Assembly (NCBI RefSeq): GCF_003364205.1
Contig: NZ_NXLV01000014.1
Coordinates: 1 to 42,518 of the forward strand
Direction: 5' to 3'
From: Helicobacter brantae
GTDB taxonomy: Bacteria; Campylobacterota; Campylobacteria; Campylobacterales; Helicobacteraceae
Length of the DNA stretch: 42,518 bases
The notes beneath the pieces were generated by a model that made no database searches, was not told the DNA's origin, and saw only the letters and a list, made by a program, of their open reading frames with translations. Made by a program: the position numbers and the translations under genes. This document shows, piece after piece, positions 9,001 through 24,886 of the stretch. Every line of letters begins with the position of its first letter. The stretch's first letter is position 1.

Positions 9001-9387
9001 TTATTTTTTATCGCCAGCTTTAGCTTTTTTGGCACCATACTTACTTCTTGAAACAGTTCGTTTAGCCACACCTGCAGTATCCAATGCACCACGGATAATG
9101 TGATACTTAACACCCGGTAAGTCTTTTACCCTTCCACCTCTTACAAGCACGATTGAGTGCTCTTGAAGATTGTGTCCCTCTCCAGGAATATAGCTAATCA
9201 CTTCTACTTTGCTTGTAAGCTTGACTTTTGCTACTTTTCTCAAAGCTGAGTTTGGTTTCTTTGGTGTTGTTGTATAAACACGAGTACAAACTCCTCGTCT
9301 TTGAGGACACTCCATCAATGCTGGAGACTTAGTCTTCTTGATGACTTTCTTTCTTTCTTTTCTAATCAACTGATTGATCGTAGGCAC
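9001..9387 (-). CDS. rpsL: 30S ribosomal protein S12
   Basis: A decoding-centre protein of 128 residues. It carries the universal [17 protein letters not shown] segment and [15 protein letters not shown]. The lysines that change in streptomycin-resistant mutants elsewhere (in PKKPNS and GRVKDLPG) have the wild-type state. The start is a GTG, with AAGGGAG six bases upstream; [10 protein letters not shown] is the expected N-terminus. It heads the rpsL-rpsG-fusA part of the block and has its own candidate promoter in the gap after rpoBC. Confidence 0.97.
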   Translation of the reverse strand: MPTINQLIRKERKKVIKKTKSPALMECPQRRGVCTRVYTTTPKKPNSALRKVAKVKLTSKVEVISYIPGEGHNLQEHSIVLVRGGRVKDLPGVKYHIIRGALDTAGVAKRTVSRSKYGAKKAKAGDKK

Positions 9388-9429
9388 TTTTTTCTCCCTT
9401 ATGTTTTTTTAAAATGAAAAAATGCTGTA

Positions 9430-9437
9430 ATTCTACA
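9430..9437 (-). promoter_or_regulatory. Putative promoter upstream of rpsL
   Basis: On the minus strand TG followed by TAGAAT (9430-9435) forms a plausible -10 about 43 bases before the rpsL start. No good -35 is seen. It would allow rpsL-rpsG-fusA to be expressed separately from rpoBC. Confidence 0.4.
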
Positions 9438-9461
9438 ATATTTTTTCTTGGTTTTTACCTT

Positions 9462-9485
9462 ATATATGGGAAATTTCCCATATAT
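9462..9485 (-). repeat. 24-bp perfect palindrome next to the rpoBC stop codon
   Basis: Arms ATATATGGGAAA (9462-9473) and TTTCCCATATAT (9474-9485) are exact reverse complements with no spacer, abutting the rpoBC stop (9486-9488). In RNA this could fold as a hairpin with an AAAUUU apex, but no U-tract follows. It could be an mRNA-stabilising end, a processing site or a protein-binding site. Confidence 0.6.
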
Positions 9486-18146
<8,661 letters not shown>

Positions 18147-18177
18147 TCAGATATGGATTTGAAAGAGTCACTAAGCA

Positions 18178-18213
18178 CTCTAAATAAAGTCCCTAAAAGA
18201 ACCTTATTTAGAG
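18178..18213 (-). promoter_or_regulatory. Hairpin in the rpoBC leader
   Basis: Arms CTCTAAATAA (18178-18187) and TTATTTAGAG (18204-18213) are perfect inverted repeats around a 16-base loop. They lie between the rplL terminator and the rpoBC start. In E. coli this gap holds an attenuator and an RNase III site; a similar role here is inference. Confidence 0.5.
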
Positions 18214-18231
18214 ACTTATTTTTATAAATAC

Positions 18232-18263
18232 AAAATGCCCCTAGACTTTTCTAGGGGCATTTT
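18232..18263 (-). terminator. Strong intrinsic terminator between rplL and rpoBC
   Basis: A 14-bp perfect stem pairs AAAATGCCCCTAGA (18232-18245) with TCTAGGGGCATTTT (18250-18263) around a 4-base loop. T-runs flank it on both strands. It lies about 20 bases after the rplL stop. It should stop or attenuate transcripts before rpoBC, so rpoBC expression needs read-through or a promoter in the roughly 95 bases that follow. Confidence 0.85.
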
Positions 18264-18284
18264 TGGGCTTTTTGTAATCAAAAG

Positions 18285-18665
18285 TTACTTGATTTCTACT
18301 TTTGCACCAGCTTCTTCAAGTTTCTTTTTCATTGCTTCAGCATCATCTTTGCTTGCACCTTCTTTGATTGTGTAAGGTGTTTGCTCTACTGCTTCTTTAG
18401 CTTCTTTGAGTCCAAGACCTGTAAGCTCTCTTACAGCTTTGATTGCGTTGATTTTGTTTGCACCACCATCAACAAGCACGACATTGAACTCAGTTTTTTC
18501 TTCAGCTCCACCAGCAGCTCCACCAGCAACAGCTCCAGCTCCTGCTACAACAGTAGGTGCAGCAGATACACCAAACTTCTCTTCAAATTCTTTCACAAGC
18601 TCAGAGAGCTCAAGAACAGAAAGACTACCAATATACTCTAATACATCTTCTTTTGTAATTGCCAT
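18285..18665 (-). CDS. rplL: 50S ribosomal protein L7/L12
   Basis: The multicopy acidic stalk protein that recruits translational GTPases. The 126-residue sequence starts [20 protein letters not shown] (dimerisation helices). It has an Ala/Gly-rich hinge [16 protein letters not shown] near residue 45, then the C-terminal factor-binding domain with [20 protein letters not shown]. It lies 18 bases after rplJ, whose product anchors it to the ribosome. A strong terminator follows. Confidence 0.98.
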   Translation of the reverse strand: MAITKEDVLEYIGSLSVLELSELVKEFEEKFGVSAAPTVVAGAGAVAGGAAGGAEEKTEFNVVLVDGGANKINAIKAVRELTGLGLKEAKEAVEQTPYTIKEGASKDDAEAMKKKLEEAGAKVEIK

Positions 18666-18683
18666 TTTTTACTCCTTATGGTT

Positions 18684-19166
18684 TTATTGTTCTTCTTTTT
18701 GTTTTCTAAGATTATCAAGCCCAGTGACAAAATATCGAGCAGGTGCAGTCCATACAGACAACAACATACCAATAAGCTCATCTTTGCTTGGCAATTTAGA
18801 AATCGCTTCGATGTGATTTACATCAACAAGTTCTTTATCAAAATATCCAAACTTGAGAGAGAAGTTCTCTTTGCTATCTTGTGCAAACTTGCAAACGACT
18901 TTTGAGAGAGCAATTTGATCTTCACCCCAAATAAAGATATTTGTATCTTTTAGCTGATTTTCAGGTAATCCAGCTTCATTCATCGCAATCTTTGCAAGTT
19001 TGTTCTTGATTACTTGAACTTTGACATTCAAATCTCTTGACTTGTTTCTCAAGTCTTCAAGTTGTTTAGTCTTGATACCCTTGTAATCACAAACAACAAT
19101 TGCAGAAGAATTAGAGAATTCAGCTTTTAGAAACTCAACTATTTCAACTTTTTCTTGTTTGGTCAT
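18684..19166 (-). CDS. rplJ: 50S ribosomal protein L10
   Basis: A 160-residue stalk-base protein that binds 23S rRNA and L12 dimers. It starts [20 protein letters not shown], with IVVCDYKGI and the [11 protein letters not shown]-like segment ([12 protein letters not shown]) expected of the family. The C-terminal helix that binds L12 is present ([18 protein letters not shown]). AAGGAG precedes the ATG. The 87-base gap upstream holds a structured leader, in line with autogenous control by the L10-L12 complex known in other bacteria. Confidence 0.97.
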   Translation of the reverse strand: MTKQEKVEIVEFLKAEFSNSSAIVVCDYKGIKTKQLEDLRNKSRDLNVKVQVIKNKLAKIAMNEAGLPENQLKDTNIFIWGEDQIALSKVVCKFAQDSKENFSLKFGYFDKELVDVNHIEAISKLPSKDELIGMLLSVWTAPARYFVTGLDNLRKQKEEQ

Positions 19167-19194
19167 CTTCTTCTCCTTTCAGACTTAAACATAT

Positions 19195-19235
19195 ATTGGG
19201 AATTAAGCCTTAGGCACCAATAGTCTTAGTCTAAG
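19195..19235 (-). promoter_or_regulatory. Candidate L10 leader (rplJ autoregulation)
   Basis: On the mRNA strand, ATTGG (revcomp of 19217-19221) can pair with CCAAT (19195-19199), enclosing GCC/GGC (19207-19209 with 19213-19215). A further CTTAG/CTAAG element (19225-19235) lies just 5'. It is conserved in position with L10 leaders upstream of rplJ in other bacteria; the match itself has not been tested. Confidence 0.45.
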
Positions 19236-19253
19236 ATAAAACGGAAGAAAGGG

Positions 19254-19958
19254 TTACTTTACTTCCAATAGTTCTTGAGAATCAATTCTCACAGCTGGAC
19301 TCATTGTCAAAGACAAGGCACTATTGCGGATATATTTTCCTTTTGCACTTGCAGGTTTCAATCGATTAACAGCTCTGACGAATTCTAGCATATTCTCTTT
19401 AATTTTCTCAACATCAAAACTTGCTTTACCAATAGGAGCGTGAATATTTCCTTTTTTATCGACACGGAAATTCACTTGTCCGCTCTTGGCATTGCTTACT
19501 GCTTTTTGGATATCCATAGTTACAGTTCCAGTCTTAGGGTTTGGCATCAAACCTTTTGGCCCAAGAATTCTTCCAACTTTTCCAACTAAAGCCATCATAT
19601 CAGGAGTAGCAATAACCATATCAAAATTGGTATTTCCATTTTTGATCTCTTCTGCCAAATCCTCATCACCTACGATATCAGCTCCTGCACTTCTTGCTTC
19701 ATCAGCTTTGATACCTTTAGCAAATACTGCTACTCTCACAGTTCTTCCTGTCCCATGAGGCAATACAACTGCACCACGGATCATTTGATCAGCGTGTCGT
19801 GGATCAACACCAAGTCTTAATGCAATTTCAACGGTTTCATCAAATTTTGTTGAAGCCAAAGTTTTTAGAGTCGCTACACCACTTTCTACATCATAAACCT
19901 TGCTTGCATCAACCTTACCTGCAAGGTTTTGTAATCTTTTTGATACTTTCTTTGCCAT
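19254..19958 (-). CDS. rplA: 50S ribosomal protein L1
   Basis: The L1-stalk protein, which binds 23S rRNA and helps release E-site tRNA. It has 234 residues, normal for bacteria. Visible signatures are [34 protein letters not shown], and [20 protein letters not shown] followed by [11 protein letters not shown]. It follows rplK by 14 bases, the conserved L11-L1 pair. In enterobacteria L1 represses this pair by binding the leader of its mRNA; no separate site was identified here. Confidence 0.98.
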   Translation of the reverse strand: MAKKVSKRLQNLAGKVDASKVYDVESGVATLKTLASTKFDETVEIALRLGVDPRHADQMIRGAVVLPHGTGRTVRVAVFAKGIKADEARSAGADIVGDEDLAEEIKNGNTNFDMVIATPDMMALVGKVGRILGPKGLMPNPKTGTVTMDIQKAVSNAKSGQVNFRVDKKGNIHAPIGKASFDVEKIKENMLEFVRAVNRLKPASAKGKYIRNSALSLTMSPAVRIDSQELLEVK

Positions 19959-19972
19959 AGCTTCCTAACTCC

Positions 19973-20398
19973 TTAATCTACAATCTCAATACCCATACTT
20001 CGGGCACTTCCTGCAACGATCTTCTTCGCTGCTTCAATGTCTTTTGTATTGAGGTCTTCCATTTTTGTTTTTGCGATTTCCTCAAGTTGAGCATTGCTTA
20101 GTTTTCCAACCTTGTTTTTCAAAGGATTATCAGATCCTTTTTGAAGTTTGATTGCTTTTTTAATCAAATCTGTAACAGGGGGTTTCTTGGTTATGAAACT
20201 AAAGCTTTTGTCTTGATAAACTGTGATAATAACAGGGATATTGAAATCACCCATATCTTTAGTCTTCTCATTGAAAGCCTTACAGAATTCCATAATATTG
20301 ACACCTCTTTGTCCCAATGCAGGTCCTACGGGTGGTGATGGATTTGCCTTTCCTGCAGGAATTTGAAGTTTTAATTCACCGATAACTTTTTTTGCCAT
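19973..20398 (-). CDS. rplK: 50S ribosomal protein L11
   Basis: The GTPase-centre protein that binds the thiostrepton loop of 23S rRNA. At 141 residues it has normal length. The N-terminal domain contains [20 protein letters not shown], including the conserved Pro-rich helix, and [13 protein letters not shown]. The C-terminal rRNA-binding domain has the [17 protein letters not shown]-like segment and [17 protein letters not shown] lies a few bases before the ATG. It follows nusG by 19 bases. Confidence 0.98.
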   Translation of the reverse strand: MAKKVIGELKLQIPAGKANPSPPVGPALGQRGVNIMEFCKAFNEKTKDMGDFNIPVIITVYQDKSFSFITKKPPVTDLIKKAIKLQKGSDNPLKNKVGKLSNAQLEEIAKTKMEDLNTKDIEAAKKIVAGSARSMGIEIVD

Positions 20399-20417
20399 CT
20401 TTTCTCCTTATCTAAAG

Positions 20418-20942
20418 TTAAATAATTTTCTCAACTTGGGAATACAAAATTTCAACAGGTGTATTTCTCCCAAAAATTGATACATTGAGCTTGAGCTTTT
20501 CGTGCTCCATATCGTATTCCTCCACAATACCTGTGAAGTTTGCAAATGGTCCCTCAACGATTCGCACAACCTCTCCTGAATCAAAGAAAATCTTTGGTTT
20601 TGGAGCGGCTCTGTTTTCAACCTTCTCTAGAATGTTCTTAATGTCAGATTCTGTTAAGGGTGTAGGTTTTTTACTTTCACCAATAAAGCGACCAACACGA
20701 GGCAAAGACTGAATCATATGCCACAATTTTGTATCCAAATCTACTTTGATAAAAACATATCCAGGATAAAGACTGCGTTCAACCACTCTTTTCTTGCTAT
20801 TTTTCATCTCAATAATATCTTCAGTAGGGACAACGATCTCCTCTAGTCTTGATTGCATATTGCATTCACGGAAAAGATTTTGAATCGCTCTCTTTACTGA
20901 CTGCTCACTTCCTGAGTAGGTTTGTATAGCATACCAATCCAA
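20418..20942 (-). CDS. nusG: Transcription termination/antitermination factor NusG
   Basis: A 174-residue processivity factor that links RNA polymerase with Rho or the ribosome. The N-terminal NGN domain has WYAIQTYSGSEQSVKRAI and the RSLYPGYVFIK segment. The C-terminal KOW domain shows GEVVRIVEGPFANFTGIVEE. The start is TTG: AGAGG lies 6 bases upstream, WYAIQTYSG is the expected N-terminus, and no in-frame ATG lies nearby. It sits between secE and rplK as in most bacteria. Confidence 0.97.
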   Translation of the reverse strand: MDWYAIQTYSGSEQSVKRAIQNLFRECNMQSRLEEIVVPTEDIIEMKNSKKRVVERSLYPGYVFIKVDLDTKLWHMIQSLPRVGRFIGESKKPTPLTESDIKNILEKVENRAAPKPKIFFDSGEVVRIVEGPFANFTGIVEEYDMEHEKLKLNVSIFGRNTPVEILYSQVEKII

Positions 20943-20966
20943 ACGACACCTCTCTTAAGTAAAATT

Positions 20967-21149
20967 CTACAAAATGCCTGACACAGAAGCCGATAAAAGA
21001 AAATCAACTAATGCCAAAAAAAGTGTTACAACGCTTACAACTACAACAACTGCAATAAATGAAGTTTTCACTTGTTGCTTAGTTGGATTGATCACTTTTC
21101 TCCACTCTTCTTTTGCGTTTTGGTAATAAGTCACAATTTTTTTTATCAT
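20967..21149 (-). CDS. secE: Preprotein translocase subunit SecE
   Basis: A 60-residue single-span form of SecE, which clamps SecY in the translocon. The amphipathic helix KEEWRKVINPTKQQVKTSF contains the conserved Trp-Pro region. It is followed by the membrane helix VVVVVSVVTLFLALVDFLLS. This short form is normal outside enterobacteria. It precedes nusG by 24 bases and follows tRNA-Trp by about 20 bases, an order shared by many bacteria. Confidence 0.96.
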   Translation of the reverse strand: MIKKIVTYYQNAKEEWRKVINPTKQQVKTSFIAVVVVVSVVTLFLALVDFLLSASVSGIL

Positions 21150-21170
21150 CTTAGCATCTCATTTAAAATT

Positions 21171-21246
21171 TGGCAGGCCAGGAGGGACTCGAACCCCCAA
21201 CACTCGGTTTTGGAGACCGACGCTCTACCATTGGAGCTACTGACCT
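21171..21246 (-). tRNA. tRNA-Trp (anticodon CCA)
   Basis: A 76-base cloverleaf. The acceptor arms AGGTCAG and CTGGCCT pair (one G-U), the anticodon loop is CTCCAAA, and the TTCGAGTCC T-loop is intact. Discriminator G and an encoded CCA end at 21171. It sits between rpmG and secE and is probably cut from the tuf-secE transcript. Confidence 0.97.
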
Positions 21247-21263
21247 ATGGTTGCTAAAGAGCC

Positions 21264-21422
21264 TTAGCTCTTTAGCTTCACTTCTTTGTGAAGTGTATGT
21301 TTATTTAGCCGAGGGCAAAATTTCTTGAGCTCCAGCTTCTCGGTGTTAGTTTTCGCATTCTTTGTGGTGCTGTAATTGATATCACCACACTCTGAACATT
21401 TTAGACCTATTTTGACTTTCAT
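21264..21422 (-). CDS. rpmG: 50S ribosomal protein L33
   Basis: A 52-residue ribosomal protein that begins [17 protein letters not shown] and ends [12 protein letters not shown]. It is read directly from the minus strand, with ATG at 21420-21422 and TAA at 21264-21266. The N-terminal CxxC (CSEC) of the zinc-type form is present. In the C-terminal half only one Cys is seen (FCPRLNKHT), so a full four-Cys zinc site is not evident. It lies 11 bases after tuf and just before tRNA-Trp. Confidence 0.95.
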   Translation of the reverse strand: MKVKIGLKCSECGDINYSTTKNAKTNTEKLELKKFCPRLNKHTLHKEVKLKS

Positions 21423-21433
21423 AATAAATCCAA

Positions 21434-22633
21434 TTATTCAATGATTTTTGTAACAACACCAGCACCAACTGTTCTACCACCTTCACGGATCGCAAAGCGT
21501 GTTCCCTCTTCAAGAGCGATTGGGCTAATCAATTCAACAGTGATTTTTACATTATCTCCAGGCATAACCATTTCAGTTCCTGCAGGCAATGTGATTGCAC
21601 CTGTAACGTCAGTTGTTCTTACATAGAATTGTGGTCTATAATTGTTGAAGAATGGTGTATGTCTTCCACCTTCATCTTTTGAAAGAACATAGATCTCTCC
21701 CTCAAATTTCTTGTGTGGAGTGATTGATCCTGGCTTACAAAGAACCATACCTCTCTCAACTTCTTCTTTCTTAGTTCCTCTTAGCAAGATACCAACATTA
21801 TCTCCTGCCTCACCTTTATCAAGCTCTTTTCGGAACATTTCGACACCTGTAACAGTTGTTTTTTGAGTATCTCTAATTCCAACGATTTCAACCTCATCAC
21901 CAACTTTTACAACACCTCTCTCGATTCTTCCTGTAACAACAGTTCCTCTTCCAGCGATTGAGAATACATCTTCAACAGGCATCAAGAAAGTTTTCTCTGT
22001 ATCTCTCTCAGGAGTTGGGATATACTCATCTACTTTTGCCATCAAATCAAGGATTTTTTGTCCCCACTCACCTACATTTCCTGCTTTTGCTTCTTCAAGT
22101 GCTTTGAGAGCAGAACCTGCAACGATAGGAGTATCATCTCCTGGGAACTCATAACTGCTAAGCAAATCTCTTACTTCCATTTCTACAAGCTCAAGCAATT
22201 CAGCATCATCAACCATATCTTGCTTGTTGAGGAATACTACGATGTAAGGAACACCTACTTGTCTTGAAAGAAGAATGTGCTCTCTAGTTTGTGGCATAGG
22301 GCCATCAGCAGCAGATACAACAAGAATCGCTCCGTCCATTTGAGCTGCACCTGTAATCATATTCTTTACATAGTCAGCGTGTCCTGGGCAGTCTACGTGA
22401 GCATAGTGTCGATTTTCTGTCTCATACTCAATGTGAGAAGTCGCGATTGTAATCCCTCTCTCTTTCTCTTCTGGAGCGTTATCGATATTGTCATAATCTT
22501 TGAGCTCTGCCAAACCTTTAGTTGCCAAAACAGCAGAAATCGCTGCACTCAAAGTCGTCTTACCGTGGTCAACGTGTCCGATTGTTCCCACATTTACGTG
22601 TGGTTTGCTTTTTACAAATTTTTCTTTAGCCAT
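21434..22633 (-). CDS. tuf: Elongation factor Tu
   Basis: The GTPase that delivers aminoacyl-tRNA to the ribosome, 399 residues long. GTP-binding motifs are [24 protein letters not shown] (switch I), [18 protein letters not shown] and GSALKAL. The C-terminal domains carry the [12 protein letters not shown] and [16 protein letters not shown] segments. It is the only tuf in the window. It follows four tRNA genes in the same order as E. coli tufB. GGAG precedes the ATG by about 8 bases, and an own candidate promoter lies in the gap after tRNA-Thr(GGT). Confidence 0.98.
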   Translation of the reverse strand: MAKEKFVKSKPHVNVGTIGHVDHGKTTLSAAISAVLATKGLAELKDYDNIDNAPEEKERGITIATSHIEYETENRHYAHVDCPGHADYVKNMITGAAQMDGAILVVSAADGPMPQTREHILLSRQVGVPYIVVFLNKQDMVDDAELLELVEMEVRDLLSSYEFPGDDTPIVAGSALKALEEAKAGNVGEWGQKILDLMAKVDEYIPTPERDTEKTFLMPVEDVFSIAGRGTVVTGRIERGVVKVGDEVEIVGIRDTQKTTVTGVEMFRKELDKGEAGDNVGILLRGTKKEEVERGMVLCKPGSITPHKKFEGEIYVLSKDEGGRHTPFFNNYRPQFYVRTTDVTGAITLPAGTEMVMPGDNVKITVELISPIALEEGTRFAIREGGRTVGAGVVTKIIE

Positions 22634-22670
22634 AATTTACTCCTAGCTTTAAAATTAAAAAATGCTCTGA

Positions 22671-22679
22671 ATTATAACA
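22671..22679 (-). promoter_or_regulatory. Extended -10 promoter for tuf
   Basis: The minus strand reads TGTTATAAT, a perfect TATAAT with an upstream TGn extension, 38 bases before the tuf ATG. No -35 is visible, as is typical of this phylum. It would give tuf expression independent of the tRNA promoter. Confidence 0.7.
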
Positions 22680-22722
22680 AAAAAACTCGTTCTTTATTAC
22701 ATTCAAAACATCTAACACCTAC

Positions 22723-22797
22723 TGGAGCCCATAAGCGGATTTGAACCGCCGACCTCTTCCTTACCAAGGAAGTGCTCTGCCCCTGAGCTATATGGGC
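22723..22797 (-). tRNA. tRNA-Thr (anticodon GGT)
   Basis: A 75-base cloverleaf with paired acceptor arms GCCCATA/TATGGGC, anticodon loop TTGGTAA, T-loop TTCAAAT and encoded CCA. It is the fourth tRNA of the cluster and lies directly upstream of tuf. Confidence 0.97.
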
Positions 22798-22860
22798 ATA
22801 ACTCCAAACAATAAAAAGACTTTGGGATAATTTTCTAAAAAGAAGATTGGCTCCCAGATA

Positions 22861-22937
22861 TGGAGCGGGAAACGGGGCTCGAACCCGCGACCCTCAGCTT
22901 GGAAGGCTGATGCTCTAGCCAACTGAGCTATTCCCGC
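22861..22937 (-). tRNA. tRNA-Gly (anticodon TCC)
   Basis: A 77-base cloverleaf with paired acceptor arms GCGGGAA/TTCCCGC, anticodon loop CTTCCAA, T-loop TTCGAGC and encoded CCA. It is the third tRNA of the Thr-Tyr-Gly-Thr cluster. Confidence 0.97.
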
Positions 22938-22979
22938 ATCTCTAACACTAGCTAATCGACTACCACTTCGGCTAGAAAG

Positions 22980-23064
<85 letters not shown>

Positions 23065-23099
23065 AAAATAGCTTATTACCGGTCAAACACCAAAAATTA

Positions 23100-23175
23100 T
23101 GGAGCTGGTTAAGGGACTTGAACCCCCGACCTGCTGCTTACAAGGCAGCTGCTCTACCAACTGAGCTAAACCAGC
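23100..23175 (-). tRNA. tRNA-Thr (anticodon TGT)
   Basis: A 76-base cloverleaf with paired acceptor arms GCTGGTT/AACCAGC, anticodon loop CTTGTAA and encoded CCA. It is the first gene after the cluster promoter; its 5' end is about 12 bases from the predicted transcript start. Confidence 0.97.
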
Positions 23176-23194
23176 AATTCAAAACAAAAGTGGC

Positions 23195-23223
23195 ATTATA
23201 GAGTTTAAAATATTAAAAGTCAA
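23195..23223 (-). promoter_or_regulatory. Near-consensus sigma-70 promoter of the tRNA-tuf cluster
   Basis: The minus strand has TTGACT (23218-23223), a 17-bp AT-rich spacer and TATAAT (23195-23200). Eleven of twelve consensus bases match. It begins about 10 bases after the mnmD stop and points at tRNA-Thr(TGT). Confidence 0.9.
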
Positions 23224-23232
23224 GAGCAAAAC

Positions 23233-23934
23233 CTATTTTTGTCTCAATTTTTTGCAATTTTGTTCTTTTTTGCAGAAAATTCGGCTGTTGCGTGTGAGAT
23301 CTTGGGGGATTTCATAGACTAAAAATCCTGCTTCTTTGGCATTATCTCTTACAGCTCCACTTTGAGAATAGGTGCTAATCACTCCGTTTTTGCTCAACTT
23401 CTCATAAAGGAGCGTGAAGTATTCCTTGCTCCAAAGCTCTGCGTTTTTGTTAGGAGAAAAGGCGTCTTGATAGATAATATCAAAGAAGTTGTCAGGAAAT
23501 TGTTTGATATACTCAATCGCATCTCCGATAAAGCATTGGATTTTGTAATTTGGGGCATTAAAGACTTTTTGGGAATTGAGAGTTTGTAAAATCTCTTTGA
23601 GTGAGATTCCCTCAAAGTCTTCAATCTCCTTGGGATAAGAGAAATTAAGCAAACTTGGAAGCAAAAGCTCATCTTTTTCAGGAGAGTAAATCTCAAGGGT
23701 TTGAGAATAGTGTGAAGAGAGAAAATGCTTGAGTGTAAAGAATGTGTTGTATCCTAACCCAAAGCAAATATCCAAAACCCTGATTTTCTCTCCCAAAAGT
23801 GCGTATTCAAAACAAGGGAAGATATGCTTAAAAAGCGTTTCATTGATTGCTCCATCTTTGAGGCTATGGTAACTCTCTTGATAGCTTGAATTAAAAAGTG
23901 TATAGCTCCCATCAGAGCTTAGCTCAATACTCAA
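23233..23934 (-). CDS. mnmD: tRNA (mnm5s2U34) methyltransferase, MnmC N-domain type
   Basis: A 233-residue SAM-dependent methyltransferase of the DUF752/MnmD family, which makes the last methylation of mnm5U at wobble position 34. It corresponds to the methyltransferase half of E. coli MnmC; the FAD oxidoreductase half is absent here. Motifs visible are IRVLDICFGLGYNTFF (SAM loop) and the family signature YQDAFSPNKNAELWSKEYF. The start is TTG at 23934, overlapping the upstream gene by 11 bases, with GAGAGAGG just upstream. The end of the operon meets the tRNA cluster promoter. Confidence 0.85.
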   Translation of the reverse strand: MSIELSSDGSYTLFNSSYQESYHSLKDGAINETLFKHIFPCFEYALLGEKIRVLDICFGLGYNTFFTLKHFLSSHYSQTLEIYSPEKDELLLPSLLNFSYPKEIEDFEGISLKEILQTLNSQKVFNAPNYKIQCFIGDAIEYIKQFPDNFFDIIYQDAFSPNKNAELWSKEYFTLLYEKLSKNGVISTYSQSGAVRDNAKEAGFLVYEIPQDLTRNSRIFCKKEQNCKKLRQK

Positions 23935-24886
23935 TCCCTCTCTCCCTTAACTCATCTCGAATGTAACGCATTTGGATATTTTTGTCAAAGCACCATTTAG
24001 GAGCAAGGAGCGTTTCATCGTGAGCTCCTGAACTAATGCGTTGTAAAACGACATTTTCAGGAATAAGCTCAATAGAATCTAAAATGAGCTGAGTGTAAGT
24101 CTGTAAATCAATTGGAGTGTATTCTCCTTTTTTATACATTTTGGCAAGTTGTGTGCCTTCTACGACATAAAGAGGGTGGAGCTTTAGCCCATCTACTCCC
24201 CACTCTAGCACACTTCTCAAACTCTCTAGCATCATCTCCCTACTCTCATTGGGCAATCCATAAATCAAATGGGAGCAAACTTTAATCCCCCTCTTTCTTG
24301 TATCAGCAAAGATTTCTGAAGCCCTACTCATATCTTCCCCACGATTGATAAGCTCTAGGGTTTGAGGGAAAATGGATTGCACTCCATACTCTAGCCATAT
24401 CTCAAAACCCTCTTTGACATAACCCTCTAGCAAATCCAAAATCTCATCATTTACACAATCTAGCCTTGTCCCCACACTCATTCCCACCACATTTGGCAAA
24501 GAGAGTGCTTCATCATAGAGGGCTTTGAGGGTAGAGAGGGGTGCATAGGTATTGGTATAGGATTGAAAATAAATCATATATTTGCCAACTGAAAATTTCT
24601 CTTTGTGAAAATCAGCGTGCCAAAAAAATTGCTCTTTGAGCTGAGAGAGCTGTGAGGAGAGAATGGGGTTTTGCTTCAGAGAAAAACTCATCTTCACACT
24701 CTTTTCTTGAGGGAGTTTGATAATACTAGGAGAAAAACTCTCATTGCGACAATAAATGCAACCTCCCCTTGCCACACTGCCATCAATATTGGGACAAGTA
24801 AATCCTTGCAGGGTGATAGGAATCTTCCTCACCCTCTCCCCAAAAGTTTTCTTGAAATATCTTCCTAGCGTTAAAAGTTCCCTCAC
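23924..24886 (-). CDS. YhcC-like (TIGR01212) radical SAM protein
   Basis: A 320-residue radical SAM protein. GFTCPNIDGSVARGGCIYC holds the three [4Fe-4S] cysteines in the Cx(11)Cx2C spacing typical of this family rather than CxxxCxxC. It is followed by YFQSYTNTYAP and SVGTRLDCV. Its reaction is not established from sequence. I choose the GTG at 24886, whose GTGA overlaps the purF stop, with GGAGAG upstream. A longer TTG frame to 24907 reads into purF without family sequence. It overlaps mnmD downstream. Confidence 0.85.
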   Translation of the reverse strand: MRELLTLGRYFKKTFGERVRKIPITLQGFTCPNIDGSVARGGCIYCRNESFSPSIIKLPQEKSVKMSFSLKQNPILSSQLSQLKEQFFWHADFHKEKFSVGKYMIYFQSYTNTYAPLSTLKALYDEALSLPNVVGMSVGTRLDCVNDEILDLLEGYVKEGFEIWLEYGVQSIFPQTLELINRGEDMSRASEIFADTRKRGIKVCSHLIYGLPNESREMMLESLRSVLEWGVDGLKLHPLYVVEGTQLAKMYKKGEYTPIDLQTYTQLILDSIELIPENVVLQRISSGAHDETLLAPKWCFDKNIQMRYIRDELRERGIEY

